A stretch of DNA of 64,000 bases from Dactylosporangium roseum (GCF_025264685.1 NZ_CP073721.1:4393001-4457000); one strand, 5' to 3'. Positions 33,806 to 42,568 are shown, counted from the first letter of the stretch. Notes: generated by a model not told the origin, from the sequence alone. Translations and numbers: made by a program.

Positions 33806-35318
33806 CGAACCGCCGGGCCGCGTCCGCGCGGAGCGACGCCTTGTCGACCTTCCCGCCGGTGCTGATGGGCAGCCGGTCCAGCGGCACGAGGTACTCGGGC
33901 CAGTTCTGCTTCGACACCCCGGCGGCGTCGAGGTGCTCCCGCAGCGCGTCGAGGGTGAGCGGCGCCCGGGTCACCACGTAGGCGCAGGCCCGCTCCCCCA
34001 ACACCGGATCCGGGGCGGCGACGACCGCGACCTGCGCCACCGAGGGGTGGCTGCCGACCGCCTCCTCCACCACGAGGGCGCTGACGTTGTGCCCGCCGCG
34101 GATGATGAAGTCGGCGACCCGTCCGGTGACGGACAGGTAGCCGTCGTCGTCGAGCCGGGCCAGGTCGCCGGTGAGGAGCCAGCCGTCGGGGCGGAACAGG
34201 GCCGCGTTCGCGGCGGCGTCGTCGAGGTAGCCGGGCGTGCAGCCGGGCCCCTTCACCGCCACCTGACCGCGCTCCCCCACCAGGCGCACGTTCATGGCGG
34301 GGACCGGACGGCCCGCGGTGCCCAGCCGGCGTGCCCGCGGATCATCCACGGTGGTCACCGAGATCGGGCCGGACTCGTTAGAGCCGTAGAACTGCAGCAC
34401 CGCGCAGCCGGTGCGCTCCTCGAAGTCGGCGGCCCGCGACAGCGGCACCCGTTCGCCGCCGGTGAACAGCACCCGCAGCGACGACAGGTCCGCGGCGGCG
34501 AACTCCGGCGCGTTGAGCAGCATGATGAACTGGGCGGTCACCGCACACAGCACGGTGACCCGGTGCTCCTCGATGAGCCGCAGCGTCTCGGCCGGGTCGA
34601 ACTCGGCGGTGAGGACGGTCGGGTAGCCGTACATCGCGGGCACGACGTGGGCGCTCCACAGCCCGAAGCCGTACGGCGCGGGCAGCACGCTGGCGAACAC
34701 CTCGTCGGGGCCGAACCGCCCCGCGGCGTGGGCGAGCGGGCCGAAGTACTTGCGGATGTTCATCGTCTGCCGCACGCACTTCGGCACCCCGGTCGTGCCG
34801 GAGGTCGAGTTGAGAAAGAACAGGTCGTCGGGGCCGAGCCCGCGCGGCTGCTCCGGCCCGGCCGGGGGCAGCGCGTCGAGGTCGAGCAGCACGTGCCGCC
34901 GGGCGCCGCACTGCCGCGCGATCGCGGCGCCGGAGCGTCCACGGTGGACGTCCCGGGTGGCCAGGGCCGCGGCGCCGGTCGCGCGCAGCAGATGGGTGAC
35001 CTCGGCGTCGCCGGCCCGCGGGCCGATCCCGACCGTGACGAGGCCGGCCTTCTGCGCGGCGAGGTAGGCGATGTGGGTGAGCGCCCCGCCGGTGAGCAGC
35101 ACGGCGAGCCGGTCGCCCGGCACGAGGCCGCTGCCCGCGTAGGACCGGGCCAGCCGCGACGACAGGTCGTCGTACTCGCCCCAGGTGAACGTGCCCTCCG
35201 GCGCCACGAACGCGACCCGGTCGCGGTCCTGGCGGGCCACCAGGTCGGCGATCGTGTCGGCGGTCCAGGCGCCGTCGGCGTAGTAGCGATCAATGGTCCG
35301 CTGGGGGAACTCAGACAC
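33780..35318 (-). CDS. ANL-superfamily acyl-CoA ligase, third of the cluster (512 aa)
   Basis: Ligase with A3 NSTSGTTGVPKCVRQ, A5 LQFYGSNESGPIS, A7 WLLTGDLARLDDDGYLSVTGR, A8 DFIIRGGHNVSALVVEE and A10 ISTGGKVDKASLR (Lys present). The paralogy with the 31498-33099 ligase suggests two related carboxylate substrates or successive activation steps. The GTG start at 35318 overlaps the SDR stop by 8 nt. Third gene of the ECH-SDR-ligase operon driven by operator O2. Confidence 0.87.
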   Translation of the reverse strand: MSEFPQRTIDRYYADGAWTADTIADLVARQDRDRVAFVAPEGTFTWGEYDDLSSRLARSYAGSGLVPGDRLAVLLTGGALTHIAYLAAQKAGLVTVGIGPRAGDAEVTHLLRATGAAALATRDVHRGRSGAAIARQCGARRHVLLDLDALPPAGPEQPRGLGPDDLFFLNSTSGTTGVPKCVRQTMNIRKYFGPLAHAAGRFGPDEVFASVLPAPYGFGLWSAHVVPAMYGYPTVLTAEFDPAETLRLIEEHRVTVLCAVTAQFIMLLNAPEFAAADLSSLRVLFTGGERVPLSRAADFEERTGCAVLQFYGSNESGPISVTTVDDPRARRLGTAGRPVPAMNVRLVGERGQVAVKGPGCTPGYLDDAAANAALFRPDGWLLTGDLARLDDDGYLSVTGRVADFIIRGGHNVSALVVEEAVGSHPSVAQVAVVAAPDPVLGERACAYVVTRAPLTLDALREHLDAAGVSKQNWPEYLVPLDRLPISTGGKVDKASLRADAARRFATPSVPEG

Positions 35319-36048
35319 CGGAACCTCCGTCGATGCGCAGCACGGCTCCCGTGGCGAACCGGGCCTCCGCGGAGCCGAGATACGCGATGGCCGCCGCGAC
35401 CTCCGCCGGGTCGGCGACGGGCGGGTCCACGAGCGCCCGCCCGTGTTCGAGCAGCCGCGGATCCGGATCCGGTACCGGCCGCAGCGCCGCCTTCAGCGGC
35501 GTGTCCACGGAGCCGGGGCAGACGCACGCGACCCGCACCCCGGACGGCGCCAGTTCCACGGCGAGGGACCGGGTCAGCGCGACGACGCCGCCCTTCGCCG
35601 CCGAGTAGGCGGCGCTGTACCGCCAGCCGCGCACCCCGGCGAGCGAGGCCACGTTGACGATCGCGCCGCGGGCGGTGACGAGGTGCGGCAGGGAGGCCCG
35701 GCAGACGAGGAAGGTGCCGGTGAGGTTCACGGCGAGGATCCGGTCCCACTCGGCGAGCGTCACGTCGGCGGTGTGCGCGTACGAGGCGACGCCGGCCACG
35801 TTCGCGACCAGGTCGAGCCGCCCGCCCCAGGCCGCGACGCGGTCGACGGCGGCGCGCACCGCCTCCTCGTCGCGGACGTCGCAGCGCACGCCGAGCACCC
35901 CGTCGAACACCCCGCCGGTGTCGACCGGCGCGGTGTCGAGACCGGCGACGCGGGCGCCCTCCTCCAGCAGACGCAGGACGGTGGCCCGGCCGACGCCGGA
36001 GGCCGCGCCGGTCACCAGGGCGACGCGGCCACCGTACCGCTGCGGCAT
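35311..36048 (-). CDS. Short-chain dehydrogenase/reductase (245 aa)
   Basis: Classical SDR: TGAASGVGRAT (NAD binding), LDLVANVAGVASY (NNAG variant), VNVASLAGVRGWRYSAAYSAAKGG with Ser and Y-x-x-x-K, and the C-terminal GAVLRIDGGSGV. It probably oxidises a 3-hydroxyacyl-CoA or cyclic alcohol produced by the enoyl-CoA hydratase encoded just upstream (TGATG coupling at 36046-36050). Cytoplasmic, NAD(P)-dependent. Confidence 0.88.
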   Translation of the reverse strand: MPQRYGGRVALVTGAASGVGRATVLRLLEEGARVAGLDTAPVDTGGVFDGVLGVRCDVRDEEAVRAAVDRVAAWGGRLDLVANVAGVASYAHTADVTLAEWDRILAVNLTGTFLVCRASLPHLVTARGAIVNVASLAGVRGWRYSAAYSAAKGGVVALTRSLAVELAPSGVRVACVCPGSVDTPLKAALRPVPDPDPRLLEHGRALVDPPVADPAEVAAAIAYLGSAEARFATGAVLRIDGGSGV

Positions 36049-36893
36049 CAGCGTGCGCCGTCGCGCATGGACCGGGCGTCGTGGCCGGCGAGGGAGTCGG
36101 TGCCGGTCTCGGCGTTGTGGGCGTGTGCGACGTGGTGCAGCCCGAACACCGAGTCCATCCCGGCGCGCAGACCCATCAGGTCCTCGGCCTGGTTGACGGC
36201 CTTCTTGGCCAGCGCCAGGCCGAGGCGCGGCATCTGCGCGATCCGCCGGGCGACGTCCATCGTGGACGTCTCCAGCTCGTCGCGGGGCACGACCCGGTTC
36301 ACCATGCCCAGCGCCAGGGCCCGCCGGGCGTCGACGCGCTCGCCGAGGAACAGGAACTCCTTGGCGAAGCGCGGACCCATGACCCACGGGTGGGCGAAGT
36401 ACTCGACGCCGGGGATGCCCATCTTCACGACCGGGTCGGCGAAGAACGCGTCGTCGGCGGCGATGACGAGGTCGCAGCACCAGGCGAGCATCAGGCCGCC
36501 GGCGACGCAGGCGCCCTGGACCATGGCGATCGTCGGCTTCGGCAGCTCCCGCCAACGGCGGCACATCCCGAGGTACACCTCGGACTCGCGGGCGAAGCGG
36601 CTCTCCGCGCCGGGCTTGCCGACGTGGTCCCACCACAGCCCGGCCCGCCGCTCGAACGTGGTGTCGATGTCCCGGCCGGGAGTGCCGATGTCGTGGCCGG
36701 CGGAGAAGTGCTTGCCCGCGCCGGCGAGCACGACGACCTTGACGTCGTCGTCCTCGGCGGCGCGGTAGAACGCGTCGTCGAGCGCGTACGTCATCTTCGA
36801 GTTCTGGGCGTTGCGGTACTGCGGCCGGTGCATCGTCACGACGGCGACGGGACCGTCGGTGCGGTACAGGACGACCTCTTCCGCGTCGGTCAT
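36048..36893 (-). CDS. Enoyl-CoA hydratase/isomerase (281 aa)
   Basis: Crotonase fold: VVLAGAGKHFSAGHDIG (first oxyanion element), then MVQGACVAGGLMLAWCCDLVIAADDAFFADPVVKMGIPGVEYFAHPWVMG (second oxyanion Gly-Gly). A Glu usually found in hydratases is replaced by Asp/Val positions in this loop, so the exact reaction (hydration, isomerisation or C-C cleavage) is open. First gene of the ECH-SDR-ligase operon. GAAGGAG lies 8-9 nt before ATG 36893; operator O2 lies at 36960-36969. Confidence 0.88.
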   Translation of the reverse strand: MTDAEEVVLYRTDGPVAVVTMHRPQYRNAQNSKMTYALDDAFYRAAEDDDVKVVVLAGAGKHFSAGHDIGTPGRDIDTTFERRAGLWWDHVGKPGAESRFARESEVYLGMCRRWRELPKPTIAMVQGACVAGGLMLAWCCDLVIAADDAFFADPVVKMGIPGVEYFAHPWVMGPRFAKEFLFLGERVDARRALALGMVNRVVPRDELETSTMDVARRIAQMPRLGLALAKKAVNQAEDLMGLRAGMDSVFGLHHVAHAHNAETGTDSLAGHDARSMRDGAR

Positions 36894-36952
36894 GGCGATG
36901 TCTCCTTCGGGTCGAGGGGTGTGGCGAGGTCGGGTCGAGGGATGTGGCCGTC

Positions 36953-36970
36953 ACTCTACCAAGCGCTTGT
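36953..36970 (-). promoter_or_regulatory. KstR2-type operator O2 and promoter of the ECH-SDR-ligase operon
   Basis: CAAGCGCTTG at 36960-36969, followed on the minus strand after one base by TAGAGT (complement of 36953-36958), a good TAnnnT -10. The site is placed to occlude RNA polymerase. It lies just beyond the stop of the hexapeptide-protein gene. Confidence 0.72.
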
Positions 36971-36976
36971 TTTGGC

Positions 36977-37594
36977 TCATCGGAGCCGCGTGTTCCTCGC
37001 CTGGTCGAGCGGGACGGCGACGGACGCGGAGGTCGGCAGGATCGGGCGGTCCGGTTCGGCCTCCGGCAGCGGCGGCACCTCGTGCAGGGAGGTCAGGCAC
37101 CGGGCCGCCAGCCGCTGGTACACCGTCGTGCCGTTGGCCTTCCAGGCCAGCTCCTGCGGCGTCAGGTCACGCACCACCCGGGCCGGCGCGCCGGCGACCA
37201 GCGTCCGCGACGGCACTACGAAGCCCGACCGGACGAACGAGTGCGCCGCCACGAAGGCGAACGCTCCCACCTGTACGTCGTCCATCACCACGGCGTTCAT
37301 GCCGATGAGCACGCCGGGCTCGGTGACGCAGCCGTGCAGCACCGCGCCGTGGCCGACGTGGCCGTCGCGGCCGAGGACCGCCACGGTGCCCGGGAAGGTG
37401 TGGAACACACAGCCGTCCTGGAAGTTCGATCCCTCCTCCAGGACGATCCGGCCGAAGTCACCGCGCAGGCTGGCGAGGGGGCCGACGTAACAGTGCGGCC
37501 CGACGTGGACGTCGCCGATGAGGACGGCGGTCGGGTGGACGTACGCCGTCGGGTGCACGACCGGCACGACCCCGTCGATCGCGTAGGCCGGCAT
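36977..37594 (-). CDS. Hexapeptide-repeat (gamma-carbonic anhydrase/PaaY-like) protein (205 aa)
   Basis: Left-handed beta-helix repeats run from VVHPTAYVHPTAVLIGDVHVGPHCYVGPLASLRGDFG to about residue 140, with HVGHGAVLHGCV supplying metal-binding His residues seen in gamma-CA proteins. PaaY, a family member in phenylacetate catabolism, hydrolyses a dead-end CoA thioester; the C-terminal extension and operon context (CoA-thioester catabolism) make a thioesterase-like housekeeping role plausible. It follows the ipdAB-like gene by 79 nt and probably shares its transcript. Confidence 0.8.
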   Translation of the reverse strand: MPAYAIDGVVPVVHPTAYVHPTAVLIGDVHVGPHCYVGPLASLRGDFGRIVLEEGSNFQDGCVFHTFPGTVAVLGRDGHVGHGAVLHGCVTEPGVLIGMNAVVMDDVQVGAFAFVAAHSFVRSGFVVPSRTLVAGAPARVVRDLTPQELAWKANGTTVYQRLAARCLTSLHEVPPLPEAEPDRPILPTSASVAVPLDQARNTRLR

Positions 37595-37673
37595 CAGCTC
37601 AGCCGCCGCGGCGTGTCGACGACCCCGGCAATGATGCGGTCGCGGAGCGGCGTCCGCGGCCCGCTCGGCCCGC

Positions 37674-38936
37674 TCAACCCGCCACCTCCCGGGATCTGAC
37701 GTTCTGCGGGTCGATCACCTCGCGGATGAGCGTGAGCTCCTCGTCGGTCGGCAGCCGGGTCGTCGGGACCTCAGCCGGTACGACCAGGTCGAACGCCGTC
37801 GCGTCGGCCACCTCGTCGACCGTCACACCCGGATGCACCGACACGAGGCGCATCCGGTGGTCGTCGGTGTCGAAGTCGAACACCCCGAGGTTGCTGACGA
37901 CCCGGCGCAGGTCGTGGAAGCGGCCCGCCTCCGGCACCGCCGCCGCTCGGTCGTAACCGACGCCGCTGACCATGTCGACGGCGGCCACGAACGAGCGCCG
38001 GCTGTGGCGCGGCACCCAGTAGCTGGTGGTGTGGCTGACGCTGTTGCCGGGCGCGCCGCGCACGCCGACCAGGGCGCGGGCCGGCCGGGCGAAGTCGCCG
38101 ATCGCGGAGATGTTCGTGTTGCCGTAGCGGTCCTCGACATAACGCTCGTAGAAGTTCGCCCACGCCTGCGGGTCCCGGGCGGCCTCGACGTAGCCGCGCT
38201 GGAACGCCTCGTCGCGGCCGTAGTCCGGGTCGCAGGACGTGAAGTGGGCCCCGCCGGGCGCCTCGACCACCCCGTGGACCATCCAGCGCTGCAGCAGCAG
38301 CGACTGCACGGGCGCGTCGCGGGTCAGTTCCTCGGTCGGCACGATGCGCTCGCAGGAGACGTACGCCTGCTCCGCCGCCGTGCAGTACAGGTCGTCGAAG
38401 TACGGGTCGGGCCCGAGATACTGGGCGTTGCCGTGCTCGTCGGCCCGGTTGAGGTGGACGAGCGCGACGTCGAGGGGCAGCGCAGGCACGGCCAGCACCT
38501 CCTCGCCGCCGTAGGGCGAGACCACCGTTCGCAGCTCCGGGTTGACCCGCAGCACGTCGGAGCCGAGCCCGGCGCGGCTGGGCATGAAGGGCAGCCGGCA
38601 ACTGGCGGCGTAGAGGCCCCAGCGCAGCATGCCCTCGTCATACTCGGTCACCTCGACCGCGCCCGCCTCCCGCGCCGCGCGAAAGTGCGGCTCGACGGGG
38701 ATCGAGTCGAGGGACACGAAACCGTACACCAGCCGGCGCACCTTCTTGGCGGCCAGCAGCAGGCCGACGTCGGGCCCGCCGTAGCTGACCACGGTCAGAT
38801 CTGTCAGGTCGGAGCGCAGGATCGCCCGGATCAGGGCCATCGGCTTGCGCCGTGAGCCCCAACCGCCGATCCCGATGGTCATGCCGGAGCGTAGCTGGGC
38901 CACGACCTCGTCTTCGGTCATCCGCTTGTTCGCCAT
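37674..38936 (-). CDS. ipdAB-like: Single-chain shortened IpdA-IpdB-like CoA-transferase family protein (420 aa)
   Basis: Residues 1-~266 align by eye with IpdA: VAQLRSGMTIGIGGWGSRRK, VVSYGGPDVGLLLA, DEGMLRWGLYAA, PYFDDLYCTAAEQAYVS, EAPGGAHFTSCDPDYGRD. After WANFYERYV the frame passes directly into the middle of IpdB: EDRYGNTNISAIGDFARP, GVRGAPGN, HTTSYWVPRHSRR, VVSNLGVFDF, RLPTDEELTLIREVIDP. IpdA and IpdB are normally two ~250-290-aa subunits that open the last steroid ring (COCHEA-CoA). Here they are one chain about 120 residues short, lacking the IpdB N-terminus. ATG 38936 is chosen by the IpdA start. Confidence 0.8.
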   Translation of the reverse strand: MANKRMTEDEVVAQLRSGMTIGIGGWGSRRKPMALIRAILRSDLTDLTVVSYGGPDVGLLLAAKKVRRLVYGFVSLDSIPVEPHFRAAREAGAVEVTEYDEGMLRWGLYAASCRLPFMPSRAGLGSDVLRVNPELRTVVSPYGGEEVLAVPALPLDVALVHLNRADEHGNAQYLGPDPYFDDLYCTAAEQAYVSCERIVPTEELTRDAPVQSLLLQRWMVHGVVEAPGGAHFTSCDPDYGRDEAFQRGYVEAARDPQAWANFYERYVEDRYGNTNISAIGDFARPARALVGVRGAPGNSVSHTTSYWVPRHSRRSFVAAVDMVSGVGYDRAAAVPEAGRFHDLRRVVSNLGVFDFDTDDHRMRLVSVHPGVTVDEVADATAFDLVVPAEVPTTRLPTDEELTLIREVIDPQNVRSREVAG

Positions 38937-38982
38937 CGCGCTTCCTCGCCGCCTTCTTGAGCCGCAGCACGGATCGCCCGCG

Positions 38983-39016
38983 ACCGTACCAAGCGCTTGC
39001 TTGATTGCGCTACACT
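38983..39016. promoter_or_regulatory. KstR2-type operator O3 (ipdAB-like / kstR2-like divergent promoter)
   Basis: CAAGCGCTTG at 38990-38999 lies between the ipdAB-like gene (minus) and the regulator gene (plus). Minus side: TACGGT (complement of 38983-38988) is one base from the operator. Plus side: TACACT at 39011-39016. The arrangement implies autoregulation and repression of ipdAB. Confidence 0.75.
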
Positions 39017-39093
39017 CGCGAAGGAGCCGTATCTCACGGCGCCGGCACACGTACACTCCTGGTGCCGACGACACATCGACAAGGAAGCACGGG

Positions 39094-39681
39094 ATGGCGC
39101 GAGAGCCTGGGGATCGACGTGAGCGAATTCTCGCCAGCGCCGCGGCGCTGTTCGCCCGCAAGGGGGTGGCGGCGACCACTGTCCGCGAGATCGCCGACGA
39201 GGCCGGGATCCTGTCCGGCAGCCTGTACCACCACTTCGAGTCGAAGGAGGCGATGGTCGACGAGATCGTGACCTCCTATCTCGAGGACCTGCGCACGCGG
39301 TACAAGCGCGTCCTGGCCGGCGACACCGACCCGCGCACCCGGCTCCACGACCTGATCGTGGCGTCCCTCGAAGTCGTCGAGGCGCACCCGCATGCCACCG
39401 AGATCTACCAGAACGACGTCAACTATCTCACCCAGATCGAGCGGTTCGGATACCTCCGCAACGCCGGCAAGGAGGTCCAGTCGACCTGGCTCCAGGTGAT
39501 CGAGGCGGGCATCACCCAGGGAGTCATCCGCGACGACCTCGACCCCAAGATCCTGTATCGCCTGATACGTGACGCGGTGTGGCTGTCGGTGCGCTGGTTC
39601 AAGCCCACGGCGGCCTACCCGATCACCCGCCTGGCCGAGGACTGCACGTCCCTGTTCCTCGACGGCCTGTCCCGCCCCTGA
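39094..39681 (+). CDS. kstR2: KstR2-like TetR-family repressor (195 aa)
   Basis: The HTH reads ERILASAAALFARKGVAATTVREIADEAGILSGSLYHHFESKEAMVDEIV, very close to KstR2 of mycobacteria and rhodococci (TTVRxIADxAGILSGSLYHHF). The ligand domain also matches in ATEIYQNDVNYL and LYRLIRDAVWLSVRWFKPT. KstR2 represses the HIP/steroid C-D ring genes and is released by HIP-CoA. AAGGAAG lies 6 nt before ATG 39094. Its own operator type (CAAGnnCTTG) is found at six places between 33 and 51.4 kb, so it is the likely master of this cluster. Confidence 0.85.
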   Translation: MAREPGDRRERILASAAALFARKGVAATTVREIADEAGILSGSLYHHFESKEAMVDEIVTSYLEDLRTRYKRVLAGDTDPRTRLHDLIVASLEVVEAHPHATEIYQNDVNYLTQIERFGYLRNAGKEVQSTWLQVIEAGITQGVIRDDLDPKILYRLIRDAVWLSVRWFKPTAAYPITRLAEDCTSLFLDGLSRP

Positions 39682-39830
39682 CGGCGCGCGGAACCGAGCG
39701 CCAGCTTCATGATCGCGGCGCATTCGCGCAGCCGGGGGGCAAGGCCGCCGAGTTGAGCCCGGCAGCCCCTTGCCAAACCGAACAGGACCGACAATTCGGG
39801 CGCACGACCCGCCGCCATGCCGCTCGACCT

Positions 39831-39886
39831 CATGATCATGGGAAAGATGCGGCTGCCCCGACAGCCAGATCTTTCCCATGATCATG
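39831..39886. repeat. Family-B intergenic hairpin repeat, copy 2
   Basis: An 18-bp perfect stem (39831-39848 with 39869-39886) with a 20-nt loop 16/20 identical to that of copy 1 and in the same orientation. Stem bases GGAAAGAT/ATCTTTCC here versus GGAAGGAT/ATCCTTCC in copy 1 are a compensatory change. It lies between converging genes (kstR2-like and DinB). Confidence 0.82.
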
Positions 39887-39900
39887 AAACGCCCCGGCCG

Positions 39901-40428
39901 TCACCGCCTCCGCCGTTCGAGCAGGCCGCGGAGGAATGCCGCCTGGCCCACGTGCTCCAGTCCCTCGACGAGCACGCCGACGAGGCGCTGCTGGACCGGC
40001 ACGGTGTCGCCGAGGGTGGGGCTGGTCGCCAGCCGGGCCGGGTCGCCGGCCGGGGCCGCGTCGAGGTACGCCCGGAACCGCGTCACCACGGCCCAGTGGT
40101 AGGCGCCGACGACCGCCGGCTCCGGGCTGCGGAAGGCCGCCACCTGCTCGGGTGTGTGCCGGTAGCCGGTCTCGTCCGGATCCGCGGGCCGGCCGAACCG
40201 GACGTGCCACCCGTCGGTCACCCACAGTTGCGGCTGGCCGGACAGCTCGCTGATGGTGCGGTCGTGGCTGCGGGTGAGGTGCCACAGCAGCCAGCCGATC
40301 GAGTTGGTGCCCGGCTCGGCCACGGCGTCGAGCAGCTCCGGGTCCAGCCCGTCGAGCACCCCCCGCAGGTCGAGCTCGATCCGGTCCGCGAGATTCCGCA
40401 CGAACGACTTCCAGGTCCGGTCCGCCAT
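39901..40428 (-). CDS. DinB-superfamily protein (175 aa)
   Basis: Four-helix DinB/YfiT-like fold: ADRIELDLRGVLDGLDPELLDAVAEPGTNSIGWLLWHLTRSHDRTISEL carries the first conserved His ligands, and VGVLVEGLEHVGQAAFLRGLLE the last His. Family members bind a divalent metal; many are mycothiol- or bacillithiol-dependent S-transferases. It is unlikely to belong to the KstR2-type regulon because no operator lies at its 5' end. Confidence 0.8.
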   Translation of the reverse strand: MADRTWKSFVRNLADRIELDLRGVLDGLDPELLDAVAEPGTNSIGWLLWHLTRSHDRTISELSGQPQLWVTDGWHVRFGRPADPDETGYRHTPEQVAAFRSPEPAVVGAYHWAVVTRFRAYLDAAPAGDPARLATSPTLGDTVPVQQRLVGVLVEGLEHVGQAAFLRGLLERRRR

Positions 40429-40504
40429 TCGATCAAGTCTGCCCGACCGGCCGGGAGGCGGCGCGGTCGGACGCGATCGAACGGCGGACCGGACCTGGCG
40501 CGGG

Positions 40505-41365
40505 TCAGGACCGGTGCAGGCCGACCGGGCTCAGCGGGCCCACCGCGCCGGCCTCGAACGCCGCGGCCACCGCGGAGACGGTCCACTGTGGATTGCGGGC
40601 GCCCGTGCCCTGGATGGTCGGGTGGGCCATCATCGACAGCTCCTCGCCGTCGACGCGGACCATCTGGCCGTGCAACGCCGCCGACGCGTCCGACAGCAGG
40701 TACACGACCGCGGGGGCGTTCTGCTCCGGCGGCTTGTTCAGGTTCTGGCTCTGCCTCGCCGTGCCGAGGTACTCCTCGAACGTCTCGGCCATCCTGGTGT
40801 GGGCGTTGGGGGACACGGCGTTGACCCGCACGCCGGTGCCGGCCAGGTCGGCGGCCCAGCAGTAGGTGAGCGACGCGACGCCGCCCTTGCTGGCGCCGTA
40901 CGCGCCCATCGCGGCCGCGCCGGCATGGGTGCCGGAGGTGACGTTGACGATCGAGCCGCTGCCGCGCGGGAGCATCGCGCGGATGGCGTGCAGCCCGCAA
41001 TACGCGGTGCCGAGCAGGTTGACCTCGATCGTGGTCCGGAAGTCGTCCGGGTCCTGCTCGGCGGGGTCGGCGAGGCGGAAGATGCCGGCGTTGTTGACCA
41101 GGCCGTCGATCGCACCGAACGCCTCGACGCAGCGGCCGACGATCTCGGCGGCGCCGTCCCAGGTGGCCACCGTGCCGACCGCCGTCTCGGCCCGGCCGCC
41201 GGCCGCGCGGATCCGGGCGGCGACCGCCTCGGCCTGGTCCGCGTCGACGTCGTTGACGACGACCGCGGCGCCCTCGGCGGCGGCCAGCTCGGCGTAGGCG
41301 GCGCCGAGACCCCGCCCGGCCCCGGTGACGACCACGGCCTTCCCCGACAGCACACCGGCGGTCAT
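40505..41365 (-). CDS. Short-chain dehydrogenase/reductase (286 aa)
   Basis: Classical SDR: VVVTGAGRGLGAAYA, NDVDADQAEAVA, LVNNAGIFR, VNVTSGTHAGAAAMGAYGASKGG (Ser, Y-x-x-x-K) and a longer C-terminal tail (about 40 residues after VDGEEL). In the steroid C/D-ring pathway, SDRs of this length oxidise ring hydroxyls on CoA thioesters; that role is inferred from position. Last gene of the operon from operator O4; its ATG overlaps the thiolase stop (ATGA). Confidence 0.85.
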   Translation of the reverse strand: MTAGVLSGKAVVVTGAGRGLGAAYAELAAAEGAAVVVNDVDADQAEAVAARIRAAGGRAETAVGTVATWDGAAEIVGRCVEAFGAIDGLVNNAGIFRLADPAEQDPDDFRTTIEVNLLGTAYCGLHAIRAMLPRGSGSIVNVTSGTHAGAAAMGAYGASKGGVASLTYCWAADLAGTGVRVNAVSPNAHTRMAETFEEYLGTARQSQNLNKPPEQNAPAVVYLLSDASAALHGQMVRVDGEELSMMAHPTIQGTGARNPQWTVSAVAAAFEAGAVGPLSPVGLHRS

Positions 41366-42555
41366 GAGAGACGCTCCAGGATCATCGCCATGCCCTGTCC
41401 GCCGGCCGTGCACATCGTCTCCAGGCCGACCTGGCGGTCCTTGTGCACCAGGCCGTTGAGCAGCGTCGTGGCGATCCGGGCGCCGGTCATCCCGAACGGG
41501 TGGCCGACCGCGATCGCGCCGCCGTGGACGTTGACCTTGTCCAGGTCGGCCCCGATCTGGCGGTACGCCGGGATCACCTGCGCGGCGAACGCCTCGTTGA
41601 TCTCGACGAGGTCGATGTCCCCGATCGACATGCCGGCGTTGGCCAGGGCCCGCCGGGTCGCCTCGACCGGGCCGAGGCCCATGATCTCGGGGCTCAGTCC
41701 GGAGACGCCGGTGCTCACGATCCGGGCGAGCGGGGTCAGCCCGAGCTCGGCGGCGCGGGTGGAGCTCATCACGACGAGGGCCGCGGCGCCGTCGTTGAGC
41801 GGGCAGCAGTTGCCGGCGGTGACGGTACCGTCGGGGCGGAACGCGGGCTGGAGCGCGCTGATCTTCTCCAGGGTCACGCCCGGCCGGGGGCCGTCGTCGC
41901 GGCGCAGGACCGTGCCGTCGGGCAGCTCGACCGGCGTAATGTCGAGGTCCCAGAACCCGTCGGCCTGTGCCTTCTCCGCGTTGTTCTGGCTGCGCACGGC
42001 GAACTCGTCCTGCTCGCGGCGGCTGACGCCGCACAACTGGGCGACGTTCTCGGCGGTCTCACCCATCGCGACGTACACGTCGGGCAGCTCGCCGCGCTCG
42101 CGCGGGTCGGACCAGTGCGCCGAGGGCGTGAAGGTGGGCCAGCGCGGGTTCATCGTGTCCGGCATGCCGTCGGCCCGGCCGGCCGGGTAGTGCGAGACGA
42201 CCTCGGCGCCGGCGGCGACGAAGGCGTGCCCCTCCCCCGCCTTGATCGCGTGGAAGGCCATGCGGATCGCCTGGAGCGAGGAGGCGCAGTAGCGGTTGAC
42301 GGTGGTGCCGGGGACCGTGTCGAGGCCGAGGTGCATCGCGACCTGGCGGCCGAGGTTGTATCCCTGCTCGCCGGCCGGCTGGGCGCAGCCGAGGATGAGA
42401 TCGTCGAGCGTGACGGGGTCGAGGGCGGGCACCTTGTCGAGGGCCTTGCGGACGATCTGCGCGGCGAGGTCGTCGGCGCGCACCCCGGCCAGCGAGCCCT
42501 TGTACGCGCGGCCGATCGGGGAGCGGACCGCGGAGACGATCACGGCATCCGGCAT
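41362..42555 (-). CDS. Acetyl-CoA acetyltransferase-type thiolase (397 aa)
   Basis: Thiolase with acyl-accepting Cys in VNRYCASSLQAIRMA (about Cys 89), the active-site NEAFA block, GGAIAVGHPFGMTGAR with catalytic His, and second Cys in CTAGGQGMAMIL. Full length for the degradative thiolase family. It cleaves 3-ketoacyl-CoA to a shortened acyl-CoA and acetyl-CoA (or the reverse). Encoded 13 nt after an SDR gene and overlapping the next SDR, consistent with a beta-oxidation module. Confidence 0.9.
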   Translation of the reverse strand: MPDAVIVSAVRSPIGRAYKGSLAGVRADDLAAQIVRKALDKVPALDPVTLDDLILGCAQPAGEQGYNLGRQVAMHLGLDTVPGTTVNRYCASSLQAIRMAFHAIKAGEGHAFVAAGAEVVSHYPAGRADGMPDTMNPRWPTFTPSAHWSDPRERGELPDVYVAMGETAENVAQLCGVSRREQDEFAVRSQNNAEKAQADGFWDLDITPVELPDGTVLRRDDGPRPGVTLEKISALQPAFRPDGTVTAGNCCPLNDGAAALVVMSSTRAAELGLTPLARIVSTGVSGLSPEIMGLGPVEATRRALANAGMSIGDIDLVEINEAFAAQVIPAYRQIGADLDKVNVHGGAIAVGHPFGMTGARIATTLLNGLVHKDRQVGLETMCTAGGQGMAMILERLS

Positions 42556-42568
42556 GGAAGACCTTCTT

